Positions 26,406 through 35,972 are shown, counted from the first letter of the stretch. The stretch: DNA of 64,000 nt from Roseinatronobacter ekhonensis (GCF_900499075.1 NZ_UIHC01000002.1:1-64000); one strand, 5' to 3'. The notes: generated by a model from the sequence alone, not told the origin. Numbers and translations: made by a program.

Positions 26406-28172
26406 TCAGTGGGCGACAGCGCCGCCGGCACCTTTCGGAACGCGGATACCTTCGACCATCTCCTGGATCTCTGCCGGTGCATCGCCCGTCATCTTGTTGA
26501 CGACGAATGCAGCGGTAAAGTTCAGGGCCGCGCCAACTGCACCGAAGCTCAGCGGCGAGATGCCGAAGATCCAGTTGTCCGGCGTGTTGGCCAGCATGTT
26601 GGTGCCGGGGATGAAGAACCAACCCAGGTAGGTGAAGATATAGAGCACGGTCGAGCCGAGACCCACGATCATACCTGCCACAGCGCCAGTCGAGTTCATC
26701 TTCTTCGAGAAGATGCCCATCATGATCGCCGGGAACAGCGAGCTTGCTGCCAGACCGAAAGCAAGTGCCACGGTTTGCGCTGCAAAACCCGGAGGGTTCA
26801 GGCCCAGATAGGTCGCCAGCGCAATGGCAAAGCCCATGGAGATACGGGCGGCCATCAGCTCACCCTTTTCCGAGATGGACGGGTTGAGCATGGACTTGAT
26901 CAGGTCGTGGCTGATGGCAGACGAGATTGCCAGCAACAGACCTGCCGCCGTGGACAGTGCCGCTGCCAGACCGCCAGCCGCGATCAGGCCGATCACCCAG
27001 CCCGGAAGCTGTGCGATTTCAGGGTTTGCAAGCACAAGAATGTCACGGTTGAAAGTGACCATCTCGTTGCCGGCCCAGCCCAGTTCGTCGGCGAATGCAG
27101 GCGCGTTGCTGTCGTTATAGTACTGGATGAACCCGTCGCCGTTCTTGTCTTCGAACGCCAGCAGACCGGTCTGTTCCCAGTTTGCCATCCAGTCAGGCTT
27201 GTCAGCAAAGGCCAACGGCGTTTCCTGCACACCATTCGGGAAAATGGTTGTGATGATGTTCAGGCGTGCCATGGCACCAACTGCCGGAGCAACGGTGTAA
27301 AGCAGCGCGATGAAGACCAGCGCCCAACCTGCCGATTTACGCGCATCCGACACTTTCGGAACGGTAAAGAAGCGGATGATGACGTGGGGCAGACCCGCGG
27401 TACCGATCATCAGCGACAGGGTGAACAGCACCATGTTGAAGGTTGATCCGTGGTTGCCGGTGTAGTCGTTGAAGCCCAGCTCGACCAGAACTTCGTTCAG
27501 GGTTTGCAGCAGCGGCTGCCCCGACCCGGTATGCGTGGCAAACAGGCCAAGCTGCGGCAGCGGGTTGCCGGTCAGTTGCAGCGAGATGAAGATCGCCGGA
27601 ATGGTGTAGGCCACGATCAGCACGCAATATTGTGCAAGCTGCGTGTAGGTGATGCCCTTCATTCCGCCCAGAACCGAATAGGCGAACACAACTGCGGCTG
27701 CGATCAGCAGGCCGGTCGTGTTGTCCACTTCCAGAAAGCGCGAGAAGGCCACGCCCGCACCGGTCATCTGACCGATCACATAGGTGATAGAGGCGACCAG
27801 AAGCGAGATGATGGCAAGCGTACGCGCGGTCTGGCTGTAGTAGCGGTCACCGATGAAGTCGGGCACGGTGAAACGGCCAAACTTGCGCAGGTAAGGCGCC
27901 AGCAGCATGGCCAGCAGCACATAGCCGCCCGTCCAGCCCATCAGGAAGGTCGAGTTGCCATAGCCCACGAAGGCGATCAGGCCCGCCATCGAGATGAACG
28001 ATGCCGCCGACATCCAGTCGGCTGCCGTCGCCGCGCCGTTGACGATGGGGTTAACGCCACGGCCCGCGGCGTAGAAGTCAGACGTTGATCCGGCACGTGC
28101 CCAGATCGCGATACCGACGTAAAGCGCGAAAGACGCGCCCACGAAGATAAGGTTGATTACAAATTGATCCAT
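26406..28172 (-). CDS. Sodium:solute symporter (SSS family, VC_2705 type; probable acetate carrier)
   Basis: 588 residues with about 13 membrane segments of the SSS/ActP superfamily. It begins MDQFVINLIFVGASFALYVG and shows the conserved GRGVNPIVNGAATAADWMSAAS loop and GAGVAFSRFLEV. The gene lies 14 bases after a DUF4212 small-subunit gene and downstream of acs and adk, the standard arrangement of the VC_2705-type carrier linked to acetate uptake. An extra soluble loop (about 290-350, with FEDKNGDGFIQYYNDSN) resembles an EF-hand-like acidic loop and is worth noting. The substrate is assigned by context, not by motif. Confidence 0.9.
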   Translation of the reverse strand: MDQFVINLIFVGASFALYVGIAIWARAGSTSDFYAAGRGVNPIVNGAATAADWMSAASFISMAGLIAFVGYGNSTFLMGWTGGYVLLAMLLAPYLRKFGRFTVPDFIGDRYYSQTARTLAIISLLVASITYVIGQMTGAGVAFSRFLEVDNTTGLLIAAAVVFAYSVLGGMKGITYTQLAQYCVLIVAYTIPAIFISLQLTGNPLPQLGLFATHTGSGQPLLQTLNEVLVELGFNDYTGNHGSTFNMVLFTLSLMIGTAGLPHVIIRFFTVPKVSDARKSAGWALVFIALLYTVAPAVGAMARLNIITTIFPNGVQETPLAFADKPDWMANWEQTGLLAFEDKNGDGFIQYYNDSNAPAFADELGWAGNEMVTFNRDILVLANPEIAQLPGWVIGLIAAGGLAAALSTAAGLLLAISSAISHDLIKSMLNPSISEKGELMAARISMGFAIALATYLGLNPPGFAAQTVALAFGLAASSLFPAIMMGIFSKKMNSTGAVAGMIVGLGSTVLYIFTYLGWFFIPGTNMLANTPDNWIFGISPLSFGAVGAALNFTAAFVVNKMTGDAPAEIQEMVEGIRVPKGAGGAVAH

Positions 28173-28186
28173 TGCTCGGATATCCC

Positions 28187-28441
28187 TTATTCTTCCACGC
28201 CAAACTCGTGGTCGAGCTTGTTCATGTAGCGGGTGTAATTGAAAATGAGCACGATGAAGGTGAGGATCGAGCCTTGCTGCGCGAACCAGAACCCAAGATC
28301 AGTACCCCCGACCGGAATACCCGACAGAAGCGGGCGTAGTATGATGGCGAACCCAAAGGACACCAACGCCCAGATTACCAGACTGATGCTGATAATTCTG
28401 AGGTTGGCCGACCAATAGGCGCCCCGTGATTTGTCTGACAT
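28187..28441 (-). CDS. DUF4212 small subunit of the sodium/solute symporter
   Basis: 84 residues from ATG 28441 (MSDKSRGAYWSANLRIISIS), with GGGAGA 7 bases upstream; longer frames run into non-conserved sequence. Two membrane helices, about 15-37 (ISLVIWALVSFGFAIILRPL) and 50-70 (FWFAQQGSILTFIVLIFNY), and the family ending YTRYMNKLDHEFGVEE. DUF4212 proteins occur as partners of VC_2705-type symporters and are thought to be needed for their function. The gene lies directly before the symporter. Confidence 0.92.
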   Translation of the reverse strand: MSDKSRGAYWSANLRIISISLVIWALVSFGFAIILRPLLSGIPVGGTDLGFWFAQQGSILTFIVLIFNYTRYMNKLDHEFGVEE

Positions 28442-28608
28442 TGTGACGTCTCCCAGTTTCCTCCTGCGCCTGCCCCGGTATGAGGCAGGCATCCTCTCGT
28501 CTCCCGGACCCCGCACGCTATGGTGGCGGGGCGGGTGCGGGCCAGACACTTGGGCCGGTCCCGCAGGTGTTGGCGCATCGCTGCACCAAGCCCGGTTGCC
28601 CGGAACTT

Positions 28609-29277
28609 TTAGGCCGTGACCTTGGTCACGATGGCACCCAGATCGCTTGCGATGCGGTCGATCTCTCCCATCGCATCCACGCGTTTCAGCGCGCCCTTGC
28701 CGTCATAATAGGCAATCAGCGGGGCTGTCTGGTCATGATAGGCGCTCAGCCGCGCGCCGACGGTTTCGGCGTTGTCATCGGCACGGCGCTTGAAGTCGGT
28801 TGCGCCGCAGGCGTCGCACACCCCTTCAATTGCCGGGGTTTTGAAGCTGTCATGATACCCTTCGCCGCAGGCTGCGCAGGTGTAGCGACCCGAGACGCGT
28901 TCAACCATGGCGGCGTCATCTACCTCTAGCGAGATGGCGGCCCCAAGTGTCATGCCCTGCTCTGCCAGAAGCGCATCCAGCGCTTCGGCTTGCCCCGCAG
29001 TGCGTGGAAAGCCGTCCAGAATGACGCCCTTCGCGCAGTCCGGGTCGCCCATACGGTCGCGCAGGATGGCCAGAACGATCTCGTCGCTGACCAACCCGCC
29101 CGCATCCATCACCGCCTTTGCCTGTTTGCCCGCATCCGTGCCAGCCGCGACCGCTGCGCGCAGCAGGTCGCCGGTGGACAGTTGCACAAGCCCGAATGTT
29201 TGCTCCAGCATACGCGCTTGCGTGCCTTTGCCCGCGCCCGGCGGGCCAAGCAGGATCAGAACGGTGGTCTTTGTCAT
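28609..29277 (-). CDS. adk: Adenylate kinase (zinc-type LID)
   Basis: Interconverts 2 ADP with ATP and AMP. 222 residues with P-loop GPPGAGKGTQ, DGFPRTAGQAEAL, and a long LID holding a four-cysteine zinc site (YTCAACGEGY ... VCDACG). I prefer ATG 29277 (MTKTTVLILLG), 9 bases after GAGGGG; an ATG three codons earlier is only 0-1 bases from that ribosome site. It lies 13 bases after acs. Acs makes AMP and pyrophosphate, so co-expression of Adk restores ADP. This may be a second, acetate-specific copy, since housekeeping adk in Rhodobacterales normally sits in the ribosomal-protein operon; that copy is outside the window. Confidence 0.95.
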   Translation of the reverse strand: MTKTTVLILLGPPGAGKGTQARMLEQTFGLVQLSTGDLLRAAVAAGTDAGKQAKAVMDAGGLVSDEIVLAILRDRMGDPDCAKGVILDGFPRTAGQAEALDALLAEQGMTLGAAISLEVDDAAMVERVSGRYTCAACGEGYHDSFKTPAIEGVCDACGATDFKRRADDNAETVGARLSAYHDQTAPLIAYYDGKGALKRVDAMGEIDRIASDLGAIVTKVTA

Positions 29278-29290
29278 GGTGTCCATCCCC

Positions 29291-31237
29291 TCAGGCCCGG
29301 TTCATGCGGTTGTCGATCAGGTCATCAACCACCGACGGATCGGCCAGCGTGGACGTGTCACCCAGCGCGCCATAGTCGTTTTCAGCGATCTTGCGCAGGA
29401 TACGGCGCATGATCTTGCCCGAACGCGTCTTGGGCAGGCCCGGCGCCCATTGGATCAGGTCGGGGCTGGCGATGGGGCCGATTTCGGTGCGGACCCATTT
29501 GACCAGCTCCTTGCGCAGCTCATCCGTGGGCTCAATCCCGTTCATCAGGGTGACATAGGCGTAGATGCCTTGCCCCTTGATGTCATGCGGGTAGCCGACC
29601 ACGGCAGCCTCTGCGACAGTTTCATGCGCGACAAGGGCGGATTCCACTTCGGCGGTGCCCATGCGGTGGCCGGACACGTTGATCACGTCATCGACGCGGC
29701 CCGTGATCCAGTAGTCGCCATCGGCGTCGCGGCGGCACCCGTCGCCGGTGAAATAGTAGCCTTTATATTGGCTGAAATAGGTTTCCATGAAACGCTCATG
29801 GTCGCCCCAGACGGTGCGCATCTGCCCAGGCCAGCTATCTTTTACGCACAGCACACCTTCGGCGGCGGTCTCTGTCTGCACCTCGGCGGTCGCCGGGTCC
29901 AGCACTTCCAGTTGTACGCCAAAGAATGGCTTGGTCGCCGCGCCGGGCTTTGCAGGGGTCGCGCCCGGAAGCGCCGTGACCATGTGGCCGCCGGTTTCGG
30001 TCTGCCAGAACGTATCGACAATGGGGCATTTGCCCTTGCCCACATGGGTGTTGTACCAGTTCCAGGCTTCGGGGTTGATCGGCTCACCGACCGAGCCCAG
30101 CAGCTTGAGCGATGACAGGTCATGCTTTTCAACCCATTCCGGCCCTTGGCCCATCAGGGCGCGGATGGCAGTGGGGGCGGTGTAGAACTGGTTGACCTTG
30201 TGCTTGGCGCAGACTTCCCAGAACCGGCCCGCATCGGGGTAGGTTGGCACGCCTTCGAACATGATGGTGGTCGCACCATTGGCCAGCGGGCCGTAGACGA
30301 TGTAGCTGTGTCCCGTGACCCAGCCCACATCGGCAGTGCACCAGAAGATGTCGCCGTCGTGATAGTCGAAGGTCAGTTCCTGCGTCATCGCGGCATAGAC
30401 CAGATAACCGCCAGAGGTATGCACAACGCCCTTCGGGCGCCCTGTGGACCCGGAGGTGTAGAGGATGAACAGCGGATCTTCCGCGCCAACCTCTTCGGGT
30501 GGGCAATCGGTGCTGGCGTCGGCCATCATGGCCTTCACGTCCAGATCGCGGCCTTCGACCCATGTGGTCTGGTCGCCGGTGTGTTTGACGACAAAGCACT
30601 TCACCTTGTCCGAACAGTCGAACAGCGCCTTGTCGGCGTTCGATTTCAGCGCGGTGCGGCGGCCACCACGCGGGGCGGTGTCGGCGGTGATGACGGCCAC
30701 GGCGCCGCAATCGTTGATGCGGTTGGCCAGAGCATCGGGCGAGAAGCCTGCGAAAACGATGGAATGGACCGCGCCGATGCGCGCGCAGGCGAGCATGGCA
30801 TAGGCGGCTTCGGGGATCATCGGCAGGTAGATGATGACCCGGTCGCCTTTGCCAATGCCCTGCGCCTTGAAGACGTTGGCCATGCGGCTGACTTCGTCTT
30901 TCAGCTCTGCATAGGTGATGTGGCGGGCGGGCGTCTTGGGGTCATCGGGCTCCCAGATGATCGCGGTCTGGTCGCCGCGCGTGGCGACATGACGGTCGAC
31001 ACAGTTGGCGGCCACGTTCAGCGTGCCGTCCTCGAACCATTTAATGTCGACCTTGCCGAACTCGAAATTGGTGTTCTTCACCTTGGTGAACGGCTTGATC
31101 CAGTCGATACGCTTGCCATGCTCGGCCCAGAATGCGTCCGGGTCTGCGACAGATGCGGCGTACATCTCTTCGTATTGCGCCGCGTTCACATGGGCGTTTG
31201 CGATGAATTCATCGGATGCCGGGTAGGTCTTTGACAT
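29291..31237 (-). CDS. acs: Acetyl-CoA synthetase (AMP-forming)
   Basis: Converts acetate, ATP and CoA to acetyl-CoA, AMP and pyrophosphate. 648 residues, the usual Acs length, starting at ATG 31237 ([19 protein letters not shown]) behind a strong ggaggag ribosome site. The phosphate loop is [15 protein letters not shown], the acetate pocket region [18 protein letters not shown], and [16 protein letters not shown] carries the catalytic lysine that is acetylated in other bacteria. It heads the eight-gene minus-strand operon ending in the sensor/exonuclease. A dyad 31-46 bases before the start may be an operator. Confidence 0.97.
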   Translation of the reverse strand: MSKTYPASDEFIANAHVNAAQYEEMYAASVADPDAFWAEHGKRIDWIKPFTKVKNTNFEFGKVDIKWFEDGTLNVAANCVDRHVATRGDQTAIIWEPDDPKTPARHITYAELKDEVSRMANVFKAQGIGKGDRVIIYLPMIPEAAYAMLACARIGAVHSIVFAGFSPDALANRINDCGAVAVITADTAPRGGRRTALKSNADKALFDCSDKVKCFVVKHTGDQTTWVEGRDLDVKAMMADASTDCPPEEVGAEDPLFILYTSGSTGRPKGVVHTSGGYLVYAAMTQELTFDYHDGDIFWCTADVGWVTGHSYIVYGPLANGATTIMFEGVPTYPDAGRFWEVCAKHKVNQFYTAPTAIRALMGQGPEWVEKHDLSSLKLLGSVGEPINPEAWNWYNTHVGKGKCPIVDTFWQTETGGHMVTALPGATPAKPGAATKPFFGVQLEVLDPATAEVQTETAAEGVLCVKDSWPGQMRTVWGDHERFMETYFSQYKGYYFTGDGCRRDADGDYWITGRVDDVINVSGHRMGTAEVESALVAHETVAEAAVVGYPHDIKGQGIYAYVTLMNGIEPTDELRKELVKWVRTEIGPIASPDLIQWAPGLPKTRSGKIMRRILRKIAENDYGALGDTSTLADPSVVDDLIDNRMNRA

Positions 31238-31267
31238 GAATGCTCCTCCAGTCGTGGGGAGCGTGAT

Positions 31268-31283
31268 TGCGCAAAATTGCGCA
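31268..31283. promoter_or_regulatory. Perfect dyad in the acs leader
   Basis: TGCGCAA-AA-TTGCGCA has 7-bp arms and a 2-base spacer. Its half site resembles the TTTGCAAA-like motifs bound by RamB/PccR-type short-chain acyl-CoA regulators, with CG in place of the centre. It also contains attgcgca twice, 10 bases apart. Its position just upstream of acs suits a repressor site. No regulator gene is adjacent. Confidence 0.4.
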
Positions 31284-31624
31284 GGTGCCCCCCTTTGTCT
31301 CGGTGTGTTGGCGGTTGGACGCCTCAACACCTATCCCCGTCGAGACCATAACGCATTCGTCAAGAAATGTGTAACTTTTTTTGAAATAACGATTTTTTTG
31401 TAAAAGGTTTCACAGATAAGTGGTCAAAAATGAAAACTAATTTGCGCTGCGGTGCAGAGAGTGCCGAAAAACAAGGCTTTTTCAGGGCGGCCGAAAACAG
31501 GTCGTTGGAGTGTTGGCGCTATCAGTTTCGACCATCCTCTGTGGCGCATTTCCCAACAGGGGCGCGACATTTTCGCAAAGCTGCGCGCAGGCTTCGCGCA
31601 TTAAAGCGATTCGGGTATTCCGAA
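31284..31624. other. Intergenic region between acs and the AhpD-like gene
   Basis: No gene supported. Near acs there is an imperfect inverted repeat (gtgttg ... caacac, 31305-31330). Reading towards acs, TTACAC, 17 bases, TTATGG (31346-31374) is a possible sigma-70 promoter, weak in its -10. The stretch 31375-31440 is T-rich (cttttttt, gatttttttg). A plus-strand frame from 31430 overlaps the AhpD-like gene and looks like a shadow. Confidence 0.4.
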
Positions 31625-32218
31625 TCAGATGTGTTTTCCCACGGTCCAGCCAGTCGTGCCCAACCGTTCCTCGCCTTTCGAGCGTGGCAAATCCTCTAGC
31701 GCGGACCCCATCGAATCATTCCAGCGGTTCAGGAAACCGAACAGGGCAACGACGCCCATGATCTCGACAATCTCGTCCGCTGGCCAATGCGCTCGCAGGG
31801 CGGCATGGTGGTCTTCGGTGACGGCGTTCGGCACTTGGGTGGCGGCATGGGCGAAGGCCAGTGCGGCTTTCTCTGCATCAGAGAAATGCGGGCTGTCCGT
31901 GAAATTCCAGACATCGTTCAGCCGCGCCTCTGACGCGCCGAAACGCTCTGACGCCAAGATCATATGTGCCTGACAGTACATGCAGCCCGACGCGAACGAA
32001 CTGACATAGCCCAGCAACCGCTTGAATTCTGGCGTGACGCCAGCCTCTGACGTCATGACCGCGATGTTCAACGCGGTAAAGGCGCGGGCAATCTCGGGCC
32101 GGTGCGCCATGGTGCGCACGGAATTCGGGATCACGCCCAAAGGCCCTTTGAAGAACTGCACCTCATCGCGCAGGGCAGGGTCCATCTGGTCCTCGGTCAA
32201 GGGGGCGACAAGCGGCAT
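31625..32218 (-). CDS. AhpD-like / carboxymuconolactone decarboxylase family protein
   Basis: 197 residues from ATG 32218 (MPLVAPLTEDQMDPALRDEV), with AGGAG 8 bases upstream. An all-helical AhpD-type core with CxxC-x2-H in SGCMYCQAHMILASERFG, the redox-active pair of peroxidase-type members, followed by DVWNFTDSPHFSDAEKAALAFA. Such proteins reduce peroxides or act in small-molecule metabolism; the physiological substrate cannot be told. The gene is monocistronic in appearance and separate from acs. Confidence 0.85.
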   Translation of the reverse strand: MPLVAPLTEDQMDPALRDEVQFFKGPLGVIPNSVRTMAHRPEIARAFTALNIAVMTSEAGVTPEFKRLLGYVSSFASGCMYCQAHMILASERFGASEARLNDVWNFTDSPHFSDAEKAALAFAHAATQVPNAVTEDHHAALRAHWPADEIVEIMGVVALFGFLNRWNDSMGSALEDLPRSKGEERLGTTGWTVGKHI

Positions 32219-32282
32219 GGGCGGGCTCCTGTTCAAGATGCCCGCCCAATAGGCGCGAATTAACGTCGCCGTTCAAGACCCT

Positions 32283-34571
32283 TTAGAGCGGTCGGTCCAC
32301 CCGCACCGTGACCACCGCCCGCCCGCGCGTGGCGGCTGGCCAACGCAGGTTGACCCGGTCATTGTTCGGCCCTTGGGTGATCTCGACAAAGGGCATCTCG
32401 TAGCGTGTGGCGTTGCTGGCGTCTTGCGCCGCCCCTTCCATGACCACCGACGACACGGTGCGCGCCCAGCCCCCGAAGGGCAGTTTGTCGCCGGTATCAA
32501 CCACCCATGTTGTGGCATCCGTGTTCTGGTCATGCAGAACCACGCAGGGGCTTTCGGTTGGGTAATCGACCCCGTTATAGGCGTTGTTGTCGAATATCAC
32601 ATTGCGAAAGCGGGCGTAATCCAGTGCGCCGAAGGTGGTGTCGACAGCATCCACCCGGTCAATACGGTTGCCCACGGTGCGAAATACGTTGCCAGAGACA
32701 TGCAGCCCTTGCACGAACTGGCCCGACCCGAACGGGCGCAGCACGATCCAGTTGAACCAGGGCGGAACCCCGCTGGCGATAAAGATATTGCCGGTCACGG
32801 TCAGCCCGCCAAAGGAAAACCCGCCGCTGAAATTCGGCTCTGGCGCGTATTCATTCGACATCTCGATATAGCAGTTGTCGATGTAGTTGCCGGTGATCGT
32901 CGTTTTCAGGTTCACATCTGTCAGCACAATCCCGGCCTGACGCACGCCCTGCGCTTCGTCATCGCCCGCGAAAAAATGGTTGCCGGTGATGATATGGCCG
33001 GTGCCGCCCATCACCCCGAAATGCGCCCAAAGCACCGCGCGGTTGTTGCGGATCTTGGCGTCATTGTTGTTGGTGTTGAACGCGATCACCGTGCGATCCT
33101 GCGCGCGCAATGTCATTTGCGAAGAGGCGAACTGGCAGCGATCCACCGTCAGCCCCTGACAGCCGCGCCCGATGGACGTGATGCCGCGATCCTTGGGCCG
33201 GTCAAAATCGCAATCGGTGAAGCGGGCTATGCTGCCGCCTTCGGACAGCATGACAGCAGAAGCCCGGCCCCGGCACAGAAACTCGATATGGCGGCATTCG
33301 AAATTCGACAGCTTCGAGAAGCCTGAGCAATCCAGCAGGTATTGATACCGCTCGAATGTGAAATTCTGGGTGCCTGCGCCGCCATGTAGCGGTTGCGACA
33401 GGGTCAGGGTGCCCGCTGCGGTGTTGCGCGCGCGCACATAGACCTCGCGCCCGACACCGACGCCTGACACGCGCGCGCCCACGGGCACGCCTGCAACGTT
33501 GCTGACACCGCTCAGCAAATAGGGATTGGCGGGGGTGTAGGTCGCCGTCCGTGTCAGCGATACCGTATCCCAGTCACCGATATCGGCAGCCCGCAACTGT
33601 CCGTTTTCCAGCACCAGGTGCACATTTGCATTGTCAAAGCCGACCAGCGCGCGCAGGTCAATCGGCGCTGTCAGGTTCACGCGCCCCCCTTTGAGGTCGA
33701 ATGCAATATGCTGGTTGGTGTGGAACAGCGCTTGCAGCCCCTTGCGAAAGCCCGCTTCATCGTTGCCGAGCGCGGATTCATAGGCGGGCAGAGTGAAATC
33801 ATTGTGCAGGATCAGCAGCGCGCTGTCGGGCATGTCCAGCGTGCCGCGAAACGTGACGGGGCCGGGGATGGTCAGGTCGGATGTGATCCGAAACACGCCT
33901 TCCGGGATGAGCAGGCGGCGCGCGCCTGCCGCTGAAATCGCCGCCAGAAAGGCCGCGTGGTCGTCGGTCGTACCATCGCCCTTGGCGCCGTAATCCACCA
34001 CATCGACCACGCCCAGCAGGTCGGATGCGTAGGCGTTCGTCACATCCTCTATGATGATGTCGTCAATGCGGATCACGCCGCCTGTCGGCCCTGTCAGGTC
34101 CAGCCCGAAATGCGCACGGCGCGCATCGGTGCTCCAGACCAGATCGACACCCGCCCGCGCGCCGGTTCCTATGATGGCCGAAATCTCGACAATCTCGCCA
34201 TAGCTTGTCAGGCTGGTGGCGGGGCCGGAGTTTGGCAGCGCCGTCAGTTCTGCCGCCGCCTGATTGCCGACCCAAGCACCCACAGCGACATCGGGCAGTA
34301 CGCCCGCCATGCCTTTGACACGCGCACGAACCCGCAGATAGCAGCCCGGTGTGACCGGCAGTTCCACCATCCAGCGCAGGCGCGTGGTGGCTGAGATTTT
34401 CTGCACTTCCAGACAGCCGTCAAAATCCGGGTCGGAGGGCACAAACGCGGCGAAGGCCGCAGTGTCATACGTCGGTGTGCCCGGTCTGCCGGTGGTTTGC
34501 GACCAAGCGCCCAGCCCGGCAGAGAATGGAGGGGGCATCAGGTCCAGCCCTTGGGTAACGGCCATGTTCAT
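32283..34571 (-). CDS. Large right-handed beta-helix protein (glycoside hydrolase 28-related / pectate-lyase-like)
   Basis: 762 residues from ATG 34571 (MNMAVTQGLDLMPPPFSAGL), with AAGGAT upstream. The N-terminal 170 residues look like a carbohydrate-binding-type beta-sandwich (LGAWSQTTGRPGTPTY ... VIRIDDIIIEDV). Next comes the typical opening of pectate_lyase_3 domains, VVDYGAKGDGTTDDHAAFLA, and many short beta-helix turns (ITGNHFF, VTGNIFI, VSGNVFR). There is no signal peptide or membrane anchor, so export, if any, must use another route. Such folds occur in polysaccharide lyases, epimerases and phage tailspikes. Without clear catalytic residues I cannot choose. Confidence 0.75.
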   Translation of the reverse strand: MNMAVTQGLDLMPPPFSAGLGAWSQTTGRPGTPTYDTAAFAAFVPSDPDFDGCLEVQKISATTRLRWMVELPVTPGCYLRVRARVKGMAGVLPDVAVGAWVGNQAAAELTALPNSGPATSLTSYGEIVEISAIIGTGARAGVDLVWSTDARRAHFGLDLTGPTGGVIRIDDIIIEDVTNAYASDLLGVVDVVDYGAKGDGTTDDHAAFLAAISAAGARRLLIPEGVFRITSDLTIPGPVTFRGTLDMPDSALLILHNDFTLPAYESALGNDEAGFRKGLQALFHTNQHIAFDLKGGRVNLTAPIDLRALVGFDNANVHLVLENGQLRAADIGDWDTVSLTRTATYTPANPYLLSGVSNVAGVPVGARVSGVGVGREVYVRARNTAAGTLTLSQPLHGGAGTQNFTFERYQYLLDCSGFSKLSNFECRHIEFLCRGRASAVMLSEGGSIARFTDCDFDRPKDRGITSIGRGCQGLTVDRCQFASSQMTLRAQDRTVIAFNTNNNDAKIRNNRAVLWAHFGVMGGTGHIITGNHFFAGDDEAQGVRQAGIVLTDVNLKTTITGNYIDNCYIEMSNEYAPEPNFSGGFSFGGLTVTGNIFIASGVPPWFNWIVLRPFGSGQFVQGLHVSGNVFRTVGNRIDRVDAVDTTFGALDYARFRNVIFDNNAYNGVDYPTESPCVVLHDQNTDATTWVVDTGDKLPFGGWARTVSSVVMEGAAQDASNATRYEMPFVEITQGPNNDRVNLRWPAATRGRAVVTVRVDRPL

Positions 34572-34919
34572 GCGGACGATCCTTTTTGGTATGTTCCACG
34601 CATAGGGCACGAGGGGCCTGCCAGTGGCAGGTCGCTCGGCCGGATGGACCAAGGGATACTCCAAAGCCGTTAAACGCCGGTCAGACCAGCGTGCGGTGGG
34701 GGCTGCGGCAGTGTCGCACCAACGTCCTTGCGTGGGGCGCGCTGCAACTAGTTATGGGACAGTGTGCAACCATGTTGCCCGAAACACATCGGGTCGCGCG
34801 GTGCATCGTGTCGCGGCGGTCTTCGTTGTCAGACCGAGGCACGGATTTTGCAGCGTGGCCCAGTTTGCATCTACAGGTAGCAGGGCCAAGATGACGCGAA
34901 CAAACGCGCTATTGCCGCA
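34572..34919. other. Intergenic region, no gene seen
   Basis: About 350 bases between the beta-helix gene and choV. Frames on the plus strand here lack ribosome sites and recognisable sequence. I see no hairpin with a T-run that would clearly terminate choXWV. Apart from the ribosome site of the beta-helix gene, nothing specific is visible. Confidence 0.4.
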
Positions 34920-35972
34920 TCAACCGTGGTCAGCGACCACCCCACGTTTGGCGGTGAGCGCATTCAGGACCGAGCCGCGGGTGACGCGGCCCAGCACGCG
35001 GTCGCCCTGCGCCACGGTCAATGTGTCATGCTGGCTGTCGAACAGGTCCATCACGTCACGGATGGGCATGTCCGGCGCAACACTGCGCGTGGGCGCGCCG
35101 GTCACGCTGGCGGGCACCAGCGCATCGCAAGCGCGTAACACGCCCAGTGGGTTCATGTTGGCGACGAAATCGGCCACATATTGGTTCGCGGGGGTCTGGA
35201 AAATCTCTGCGGGTGTGCCGCATTGGATCATCCGGCCGCCTTCCAGAATGGCAATGCGGTTGCCCAGTTTGAATGCCTCGTCCAGATCGTGGCTGACGAA
35301 AACGATCGTGCGTTTCAACCGCTCTTGCAGTTCCAGCAATTCGTCTTGCAGCCGCGCGCGGATCAGCGGGTCGAGGGCCGAGAACGGCTCGTCCATCAGC
35401 AGGATCGGCGCATCGGTGGCGAAGGCCCGTGCCAGCCCGACGCGCTGCTGCATCCCGCCTGACAAAGCGCTGACCGGCTGGTCGGCCCATTGCGTCAGGC
35501 CGACAAGCTCCAACTGCGCGTCGATCTTGTCGCGCCGCGCGCGTTTTCCCATGCCCGACAGTTCCAGCCCAAGGCCGACGTTTTCGCGCACCGACCGCCA
35601 CGGCAGCAGGCCGAATTGCTGAAACACCATCGCAACCGTCTGCGTGCGCAAGCGTCGCAACGTGGCGCGGCTGGCATTGGGCACGCTGACCAGTTCGCTG
35701 CCGTCATTGACAAGCACATCGCCCTGCAAAATGGGGTTCAGCCCGTTCACCGCGCGCAGCAGCGTGGATTTGCCGGACCCTGACAGGCCCATGAGCACCA
35801 CAATCTCGCCCGCCCCCACATCCAGCGAGCAGTCATGCACGCCCAGAACCTGGCCCGTCTTTTCCTTGATGGCGTCACGGCTCTGGCCGGTTTCCATAAG
35901 CGGAATGGCTTTGTAGGGGTTGTTGCCGAACACGATAGAGACGTTCTGAAAGCGGACTGCCGGATCGCTCAT
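34920..35972 (-). CDS. choV: Choline/betaine ABC transporter, ATP-binding subunit
   Basis: Energises import through ChoW. 350 residues from ATG 35972 (MSDPAVRFQNVSIVFGNNPY). Walker A GLSGSGKST, Q-loop FQQFGLLPWRSV, signature LSGGMQQRVGLARA, Walker B ILLMDEPFSALD and the H-loop VSHDLDEAF. The long N-terminal insert (KAIPLMETGQSRDAIKEKTG) is characteristic of the quaternary-amine uptake (ProV/OpuAA/ChoV) family. The C-terminus (VAPDMPIRDVMDLFDSQHD) is a shortened CBS-like regulatory region. It overlaps choW by 4 bases (ATGA). Confidence 0.93.
   Translation of the reverse strand: MSDPAVRFQNVSIVFGNNPYKAIPLMETGQSRDAIKEKTGQVLGVHDCSLDVGAGEIVVLMGLSGSGKSTLLRAVNGLNPILQGDVLVNDGSELVSVPNASRATLRRLRTQTVAMVFQQFGLLPWRSVRENVGLGLELSGMGKRARRDKIDAQLELVGLTQWADQPVSALSGGMQQRVGLARAFATDAPILLMDEPFSALDPLIRARLQDELLELQERLKRTIVFVSHDLDEAFKLGNRIAILEGGRMIQCGTPAEIFQTPANQYVADFVANMNPLGVLRACDALVPASVTGAPTRSVAPDMPIRDVMDLFDSQHDTLTVAQGDRVLGRVTRGSVLNALTAKRGVVADHG

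Noticed and set aside
31430-31699. Plus-strand 89-codon frame
   Set aside because: Overlaps the conserved AhpD-like gene on the opposite strand and has no family or ribosome site.
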